A stretch of DNA of 64,000 bases, from positions 62,001-126,000 of IMG/VR virus record IMGVR_UViG_3300043540_000091; one strand, written 5' to 3'. This document shows, one piece after another, positions 58,472 through 64,000 of this stretch. Both the position numbers and the translations under genes were made by a program. The notes under the pieces were generated by a model. It saw nothing but the letters and a program-made list of their open reading frames with translations, searched no databases and had not been told where the DNA came from. This DNA comes from a virus. Every line of letters starts with the position of its first letter. Within the stretch, counting starts at the first letter, position 1.

Positions 58472-61021
58472 TTAGTTACCTACCCTCGCCCAACTAAAGT
58501 AGTTAAATACGTTGCTTGCCGACGTGGACGGCGTTGTTCCATCGTTACCTGCCTTGACAGTGATGGTGTCGCCAGCGTTGCAGGAGATAATATCAGACAC
58601 TAAGTTGGCTAATGGCTTGGAGACTGAGGAAGTAAAATAATTCTGTCCCTGCGAGACTGCCGATCCGTTCTTAAGAATCTGAACCGTAATCGATTGGTTT
58701 GCAGCCGTAGTTGCGGCGGTGTGATACAGACTGGCAGTGAACATGTACTTCCCGCTCACAGGAACGGTTAGCGTTCCCGCCGAGTAGGCGCCATGCGAAT
58801 CGAAATCCTTAGTCGTGTACGTGATAGCGGAAGGCGAGGCGCTAGTTCCTGGTGTGCTTGAACTTGCGTAATACCTTCCATTCACACTCTCAGTTGCTGC
58901 TATTACTGAAGGACCAGACGTTCTCTTTACGCTAAAAACTCCGTTAGCCATTGTAGTGTTGGCAATAGAATTAGTAGTGCGAGCCTGTACGTCAATCGTA
59001 TCTCCGGCATTTAGAAAATAAGCATCCACTCTAGCAACAATAGTTTGGGCGTTACCAGTTCCTATAGTATTACTAATTGCACTATTCCCAGTAACAATTA
59101 CTGAACCATTTCTACGAATATTTAAAACTCCCATTGATGTAAATGTTCCTGATGGAATCACAATAGATCCGCCAGAATATATATCGTAATAACCAGATAC
59201 AGGTACAGTGTACGTTGTAGTATCGTTAAAACCGCCATGAGTGTCAGTAACTTTTCCAATCCAATTTATTGTAGTGGGACTGTCGCTTGTAATAGTAGTT
59301 GCTGTTTCTTGAGCTAAAAATGCAATTACACGAGTATCTGTGTCATTCGAGGCCACGACTGGGTTAGTATAACAAATGTGATAGGCAATATTGGCGTTTA
59401 TGGGGCGGGTTTCGTTTGCGGAAGCCTGCGCAGTTCCCCCAGAAGCTGCCGCAGCTTGGCTAGTATTGGCGCCTATGTAACCGCCTACTGGGCTTCCTGC
59501 ATACACATAATCAGTAACGGCTTGCTGACCATTAGTAGATTTATTTATTCCGTGGTTATGTGTTTGGAATGCATGACCTTGTACGGAACCGGGATTGTCC
59601 CCAGCATTTCCCCCTGTGTTCATGGCCGTGCGAGAAGCAGCATCTGGGTCACGTCCGGTGCTATTATTTGTTCCCCTTAAGAAACGCCCACGAAAATCGG
59701 GAAGATTGAAGGTGGTGGAATTGTCGCCGTACCCGAATGTCACTCCGATAGCTGCAAAAAGTTCAGCATATTGTGTTCTGCTTACAGCGGCACCATTGCA
59801 ATATAAATATCCAGGGGGAGGGGTCAGAGACCCTGTAGCGATTATCTGACCTACAACTCCGAACTGAGCAACAAGTGTTGGTTGAGGGCCACAGAAGAAG
59901 TCGTCAAAATAAAGAGTGACAGCGCCAGAGGTAGAGTTGGCGTTGAATACAACGACTCTATATTGCGTGCTTGAGGAGTTGGTCTGGAAGGTAGCAACAG
60001 CAGTTCCTACGCCCGCACTTTGAGTCATGCTCCAGACGCCAGCAGGCATGATCCAGCCGGATGCTCCGCCAGTCGTCACGTCGTAAAGTGCAATGCCAAA
60101 CGAGTTTGAGCTTGTCCCTGACCAGTTCGCATTGGACGGGTTCGTTACGGCTTTATAGTTGAACTTGACCGTGAGAACCTTGGATTGGTCGGACGTGTCG
60201 ATGGTAAACGCAGGAGAGGCTAGGAAGTTACCGGCTGTAGTCGCGGCACTGGATGCGTAAGAATATGAGTAAGAACCAGAGAGTTGGCCAGAGCTAACGA
60301 CAGAACCGCTCAGGTTACCAGAAGCGCCAGATCCAAACGTAGGTGAACCAGACGGGAACGCAGAGGTAAGAGAGACGTTGCCGAGAACCCAATTGCCGAC
60401 CGTGTTACTCTCGAAGTCTCCACCGTTATCTGTACCGTTGATGATGCCGAGATAGTTCTTGGCGCCAGATCCACCACCGCCACTCGCAAGGTCAGATACG
60501 ACGTTGTCCGTGCCGATTACAGCTGCGTTGCGGATCTTCCAGATCTGATCTGAATGAGCGCCTGCGCTGTGATCGACGACGATGAGGGTACCTTCAGCAA
60601 CCGTCGCGCTGGTTGTCCATCCGGCAGGCCGAGTAAGGGCCGAACCTGAACCGTTGAATATCCATAGGCCGTTCTCGGTCTGCGTCGCTTGCCCGGTCAA
60701 GAACAAGAGTTGGCCAGACGTCAGCGTGACGCCGTCGAACACGGCAGTGCCTGGGTTGGAGATCGTGATGTTAGACGTCTCCAAGGCCTTCGGAACGTAC
60801 GAGGCTACTCCGCGAGCATTTACGAACGCTTCGGTCGCGAGATTCGATCCGGAGTGCTGAGGTAGCGATGCGAACTCGATGATGTCAGACGTGTTAACGC
60901 GAAGGAGATTGACGTTGCCGGAGTTCGCGGCATTGCGGCCATGTAAATATTGAGCATTACGAAGCAATATCTTCGTGTCATCGACCTGATCTGCTCCAAT
61001 AAACTGCTTTAAAATGTTCAT
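58472..61021 (-). CDS. Tail fibre protein B with collar and C1q-like domains
   Basis: 849 residues. The N-terminal about 190 residues are shared with fibre A. Residues about 390-560 hold a phage tail collar domain (GSLTPPPGYLYCNGAAVSR, FNLPDFRGRFLRGTNNSTG, GHAFQTHNHG, ASANETRPINANIAYHICY). The end has two C1q/TNF-like beta modules (GFNDTTTYTVPVSGYYDIYS; GAYSAGTLTVPVSGKYMFTA). The DNA for residues about 487-720 (58860-59560) is much more A+T-rich than its flanks, as if recently acquired. It is probably an adhesin that binds a host receptor. Confidence 0.75.
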   Translation of the reverse strand: MNILKQFIGADQVDDTKILLRNAQYLHGRNAANSGNVNLLRVNTSDIIEFASLPQHSGSNLATEAFVNARGVASYVPKALETSNITISNPGTAVFDGVTLTSGQLLFLTGQATQTENGLWIFNGSGSALTRPAGWTTSATVAEGTLIVVDHSAGAHSDQIWKIRNAAVIGTDNVVSDLASGGGGSGAKNYLGIINGTDNGGDFESNTVGNWVLGNVSLTSAFPSGSPTFGSGASGNLSGSVVSSGQLSGSYSYSYASSAATTAGNFLASPAFTIDTSDQSKVLTVKFNYKAVTNPSNANWSGTSSNSFGIALYDVTTGGASGWIMPAGVWSMTQSAGVGTAVATFQTNSSSTQYRVVVFNANSTSGAVTLYFDDFFCGPQPTLVAQFGVVGQIIATGSLTPPPGYLYCNGAAVSRTQYAELFAAIGVTFGYGDNSTTFNLPDFRGRFLRGTNNSTGRDPDAASRTAMNTGGNAGDNPGSVQGHAFQTHNHGINKSTNGQQAVTDYVYAGSPVGGYIGANTSQAAAASGGTAQASANETRPINANIAYHICYTNPVVASNDTDTRVIAFLAQETATTITSDSPTTINWIGKVTDTHGGFNDTTTYTVPVSGYYDIYSGGSIVIPSGTFTSMGVLNIRRNGSVIVTGNSAISNTIGTGNAQTIVARVDAYFLNAGDTIDVQARTTNSIANTTMANGVFSVKRTSGPSVIAATESVNGRYYASSSTPGTSASPSAITYTTKDFDSHGAYSAGTLTVPVSGKYMFTASLYHTAATTAANQSITVQILKNGSAVSQGQNYFTSSVSKPLANLVSDIISCNAGDTITVKAGNDGTTPSTSASNVFNYFSWARVGN

Positions 61022-61082
61022 GTCATTTCCTTAATACGATGCCTGATAGATTAGGATTATGTCCAGTAGACTATGCGGAAGC
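61022..61082 (-). repeat. Second copy of the fibre leader and upstream gene end
   Basis: The sequence GATAGATTAGGATTATGTCC occurs here and at 58418-58437 (plus-strand reading). It includes the stop codon and last codons of the upstream gene and the leader of the fibre gene. The start of the fibre gene has an AAGGAAAT ribosome site. Confidence 0.7.
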
Positions 61083-62676
61083 GATTGCCTGCGACTAGGG
61101 TACCAGCCAAAGGTCCTGCACTCCAGCTCAAAACTGCTCCGGATACAGTGTATTCGACCGAGTACTCCTGCGTACCGCCGCCGTCTAATATATCCAGCAT
61201 CGTTTTAGAGGGAGTCGCAGGTGTGGCACCTAAGATCAGCTGATTAGCACTCGCTTCGCCGGACGTCAAGGTGCGGTATTCTACGGTCGGAGCAGCTGAG
61301 CTAGCCGCAGCCCATCCGCCCTTACCAGTCGTCTGATCGACGAGCTGCCAGACGTACCCGTTAGACGCAGAGGCCAGCGATTGGTCCTGAATCTTGAGCG
61401 CTCTGGAGTTGACGATTACGTCGCCGCGATTGCCTATGTTCGCGTTACCGGTCGTGATGTTGATATTACCGGTTTGTTCGGTAGCGAAGTTGAAGTAGTT
61501 GCCGGTGAACAAGTTGAGGTCCGCAGACGGAATACCTCGACCGGTACCTACCCAGACTGCTCCAGCAGCGCCGCCGCCGTTGGCGTCTTGAGACTGCAAC
61601 CCGACCGGGATAGACAGTAAGTTATTGTCGGTTCCAACAAGCGCCAGCTGCGTACCGCCCTTGATACCGGCGGACCAGTATCCAAGAACGCCCTTGGTGT
61701 TACTCGAACCATCTACCGCCCACAAGAACTGGTTGTACAAGTTAGCCCATGGCTTGCTTCCAGATCCAAGTGATCTTACTAACGCGGTGTCGGCTACTAA
61801 GCTCTGATTGATCGATGTCGGGTTGGTTAAGTTCGACAAAGCACTGTTCGCGAAAGATCCACCTGGAGCTGTGCTGAAGTTCAAGTTCGAGTCTGGTACA
61901 GACCACGTTCTGGTTGTACCGGTGGTTATGCCGGACACCTCGAAAGAAAGCTTCTTGGTGATATCTCCGTCGTCATGAATCCTGAATACGGAATCCGAAA
62001 CGTCGGCTGCCGCAGCAGTCGTCCACGTTAGATTGCCTGACCCATCCGTAGTCAATACCTGATTCGCGCTACCGTCTGCTGCCGGAAGCGTCCAAATCAT
62101 ATCTGCGGAGATCGATGAGGGAGCTACAAACCCGACGCCATACGTATCGGTCGAGTTCAAGAACTTTAACTCTGTCGAGTTCAGAAGATCCATCGCCGGA
62201 GCGGTTACTATAACATGGCCGCGTGTACCGCCGGTAGTCGCGCCGATCTTCAGCCTCAAGTTGCCGGTATCGCCGGTCCCAGAATCTCCAGTCTGAACGA
62301 ATACATCGCCGGACGCATCCGATCCGGCAGTGTTCGCGCTCTCGAGAGCTATCGATCCCATGTATGCGCTAGACAGTTGATTCGCGTCAAGGATCGACGT
62401 TATATACGCTTGGCTCCACGATGTCGCGCTTGAGCCAAGGTTTATACCTATACCGGACGGAACTAAGTCAACCCCGATTGCAGTCGGACCAGTCAGGTTT
62501 GATAGAGTCTGATTCGCCCATATGCCGCCAAAGTCAGACCATGAAGATCCGTTGTAGTATCTAAGCGAGTTCGCGGTGGAGTTGTAGTATATCTCGCCGG
62601 GACGACCAGATACAGGGTCCGAAGGAAGCCCAGGCCACAACCGTAAGAATTCAAATGACCGCGAAGGATTGCTCAT
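61057..62676 (-). CDS. Tail fibre-type protein C
   Basis: 539 residues. Near the N terminus SDPVSGRPGEIYYNSTANSL, RYYNGSSWSDFGG is the familiar fibre/adhesin repeat unit. Later GNLRLKIGATTGGTRGHVIV and a series of Gly/Thr/Ser beta-rich segments. The C terminus VAGNRFRIVYWT is duplicated downstream. Short TIGDLTW-type repeats are seen. Probably a virion adhesin; no host specificity can be deduced. Confidence 0.65.
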   Translation of the reverse strand: MSNPSRSFEFLRLWPGLPSDPVSGRPGEIYYNSTANSLRYYNGSSWSDFGGIWANQTLSNLTGPTAIGVDLVPSGIGINLGSSATSWSQAYITSILDANQLSSAYMGSIALESANTAGSDASGDVFVQTGDSGTGDTGNLRLKIGATTGGTRGHVIVTAPAMDLLNSTELKFLNSTDTYGVGFVAPSSISADMIWTLPAADGSANQVLTTDGSGNLTWTTAAAADVSDSVFRIHDDGDITKKLSFEVSGITTGTTRTWSVPDSNLNFSTAPGGSFANSALSNLTNPTSINQSLVADTALVRSLGSGSKPWANLYNQFLWAVDGSSNTKGVLGYWSAGIKGGTQLALVGTDNNLLSIPVGLQSQDANGGGAAGAVWVGTGRGIPSADLNLFTGNYFNFATEQTGNINITTGNANIGNRGDVIVNSRALKIQDQSLASASNGYVWQLVDQTTGKGGWAAASSAAPTVEYRTLTSGEASANQLILGATPATPSKTMLDILDGGGTQEYSVEYTVSGAVLSWSAGPLAGTLVAGNRFRIVYWT

Positions 62677-62677
62677 G

Positions 62678-63289
62678 TTAGAACGCCCTTATAATATAAA
62701 GGATAGCCGTGTTGACTGGCCTGGATTCTTTGCCTTTTCTAAAAGTTCCATACGAAGGGTCGGTCAGCGCTGCTCGCCCGGTACAGTTTGACAGAATGCT
62801 TGCTCCAGACGTATTTACGATCACGTAGTTTCCCGCGTGCGTCTGATAACGAGCCGCTTGGACGTTCCCATAGATAACATGCCAATGTCCCTGAATCGAA
62901 TCCGTTTCGTAGCTACCGACCCCAGACGCAGATCCTCCCACGTTTTGGGCACCGCGAGGGCCGAAATCTCTGCTTGCTGCGCCGGTGCCCATATTGTCGA
63001 TCCCGCGCAGAAAGCCGCCTCGATAATCGGGAACATTGAACGCGGTACCTACAAGGCCAGAATTGGTCACGCCATCCTTCTGCTTCGTTCCGTTACCATG
63101 ACCTTGCCCGATTGCTGCATAGAGAGCTTGATACGCAGCTTGCGTATACGGAGATCCGTCGCATAGGAGCCAGCCTACGGGAAGTGTAGTTCCAGCCTGC
63201 GCTGTCCATGGCAATACGGTGCCGATCGGAAGGCCGTATGAAGTCTCCGCTCGACTGTTAACTGTTTGTGACCTGGCGTAGTTCGGCAT
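62678..63289 (-). CDS. Tail collar-domain protein 2
   Basis: 203 residues. A phage tail collar domain: LPIGTVLPWTAQAGTTLPVG, WLLCDGSPYTQAAYQALYAA, FNVPDYRGGFLRGIDNMG, GHWHVIYGNVQA. The end is SRPVNTAILYIIRAF. It differs from its neighbour by under half of residues by eye, so they are tandem paralogs. Such short proteins act as fibre tips or baseplate-attached spikes. Two bases separate it from the upstream gene. Confidence 0.75.
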   Translation of the reverse strand: MPNYARSQTVNSRAETSYGLPIGTVLPWTAQAGTTLPVGWLLCDGSPYTQAAYQALYAAIGQGHGNGTKQKDGVTNSGLVGTAFNVPDYRGGFLRGIDNMGTGAASRDFGPRGAQNVGGSASGVGSYETDSIQGHWHVIYGNVQAARYQTHAGNYVIVNTSGASILSNCTGRAALTDPSYGTFRKGKESRPVNTAILYIIRAF

Positions 63290-63290
63290 C

Positions 63291-63911
63291 TTAGTAAGCC
63301 CTTATGATGAACAGTACGGCGCTGTTCATAGGACGAGTCTCAGAAGAAACCTGCGGAGTCCCGTGTCCGCTAGTATCTGCAACGATATCTCTCCCAGTAT
63401 TACCAGAATTTGCCGGACCTACTCCACCAACGTGGTTGTAGTTGCCGTGAGCAGATCCGCTAAGCTCGATCGCTCCCCTGGCATCGTGCCAGTGTCCTTG
63501 GAATTGATCAACCTCTTTACTGCCAACTCCTGTTGCAGTTCCTGTACCGCCGTTATTAGCCGCAGTTCTCGTGCGTACGGTCAGGTCATCCGAACCTCTA
63601 GCGCCGGTACCCATATTATCAATGCCGCGAAGGAAGCGACCTCGATAATCAGGCACGTTGAACTTCGCGCCAGCCGGAAGCCCAGAAGCAGCGCCGTTTG
63701 CGGTGAAGGTGCCGTCCCCATGGAAAGTTCCGATGATTGCGTATAATCTTGGATATAAGGATGCCATGTACGGATATCCGTCGCATAGTATGAAGCCGTT
63801 TGGCAGCGATGCAGAAGAGTTTCCAGACCAAGCAAGAACCGTCCCGATCGGCACGATCGAAGTCGAGGATAAGCGGTTATTTAATGTCTGCGTTCCCCCG
63901 TAGTTTGGCAT
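63291..63911 (-). CDS. Tail collar-domain protein 3
   Basis: 206 residues with the same collar plan: VPIGTVLAWSGNSSASLPNG, FILCDGYPYMASLYPRLYAI, FNVPDYRGRFLRGIDNMGTG, QGHWHDARGAIEL, and end SSETRPMNSAVLFIIRAY. The middle and tips differ from the neighbour, which fits diversification of receptor binding. Its ATG overlaps the stop of the upstream gene (TGATG). Confidence 0.75.
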   Translation of the reverse strand: MPNYGGTQTLNNRLSSTSIVPIGTVLAWSGNSSASLPNGFILCDGYPYMASLYPRLYAIIGTFHGDGTFTANGAASGLPAGAKFNVPDYRGRFLRGIDNMGTGARGSDDLTVRTRTAANNGGTGTATGVGSKEVDQFQGHWHDARGAIELSGSAHGNYNHVGGVGPANSGNTGRDIVADTSGHGTPQVSSETRPMNSAVLFIIRAY

Positions 63912-64000
63912 CAGAACGCCCTCACATAATATAGCACCGCCGAGTTAACGGCGCGAGTTTCTGACGATACTCGCGGTGCGCCGCTGACACCATCACTTAA
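63911..64000 (-). CDS. Tail collar-domain protein 4 (N terminus cut by window edge)
   Basis: Only the last 29 codons are present, reading leftward: LSDGVSGAPRVSSETRAV then NSAVLYYVRAF, stop. The end is very close to those of the two neighbouring collar genes, so a third tandem paralog lies at the right edge. The start lies beyond base 64000. Confidence 0.7.
   Translation of the reverse strand, partial: LSDGVSGAPRVSSETRAVNSAVLYYVRAF

Noticed and set aside
1-64000. tRNA genes, CRISPR arrays and integrase/attachment sites
   Set aside because: None was seen by eye. A tRNA search program and integrase profile search over the window would decide; I cannot run them.

Overview
This 64 kb window is part of the genome of a large tailed double-stranded DNA phage (Caudoviricetes). 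Its base composition looks like the low-to-mid fifties percent G+C by eye, and coding is dense on both strands. The host is probably a Gram-negative bacterium, judged from short Sec-type signal peptides, an M15-type endolysin and periplasm-directed small proteins. The host cannot be named from sequence alone. Both ends cut through genes: the major capsid gene at the left and a tail collar-domain gene at the right.

Bases 1-24.2 kb read leftward. In transcription order they encode an SF2 helicase, a sigma-70-family factor, an Mre11/SbcD-like nuclease, small and large terminase, a virion-type protein, portal, MuF-like head protein, a GIY-YIG homing endonuclease, a prohead protease fused to a PI3/4-kinase-like domain, a 2170-residue repeat protein, a scaffold-like protein and the HK97-fold major capsid protein. 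This is the packaging and head module. Bases 24.3-48.1 kb read rightward and hold replication and recombination: a winged-helix initiator-like gene followed by an iteron array with an AT-rich tract (candidate origin), DnaB-type helicase, a GroEL-type chaperonin, an alliinase-like aminotransferase, Rad50/SbcC, RuvC-like resolvase, a C-family DNA polymerase, a gp32-like SSB, a UvsX/RecA recombinase, DnaG-like primase and dNMP kinase.

Bases 48.1-56 kb are an accessory region of short mixed-strand runs. It contains an M15 endolysin, peptide deformylase, an HNH endonuclease, methionine aminopeptidase, a HAD-like phosphatase, a signal-peptide subtilase, a LuxR-type helix-turn-helix protein and many small unknowns. 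Bases 56-64 kb read leftward and encode tail fibres and collar-domain proteins, with a duplicated N-terminal module, a frameshifted fibre relic and three tandem collar paralogs.

The regulatory pattern is distinctive. Extended -10 boxes of the form TGGTATnnT, several with a TTGnnn box 16 bases upstream, precede genes on both strands. In six cases the start codon lies 5-7 bases after the -10 box, so these genes are probably transcribed as leaderless mRNAs. Two genes, the primase and an exported trypsin-like protease, have no ATG, GTG or TTG at their natural N terminus. Each instead has a CTG behind a well-placed Shine-Dalgarno sequence, in a CTGA overlap with the upstream stop. Other notable points are the protease-kinase fusion, the paired N-terminal methionine-processing enzymes split by an HNH gene, and two exported serine proteases. 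No tRNA, CRISPR array or clear intrinsic terminator was noticed by eye, and no gene-free stretch exceeds 300 bases.
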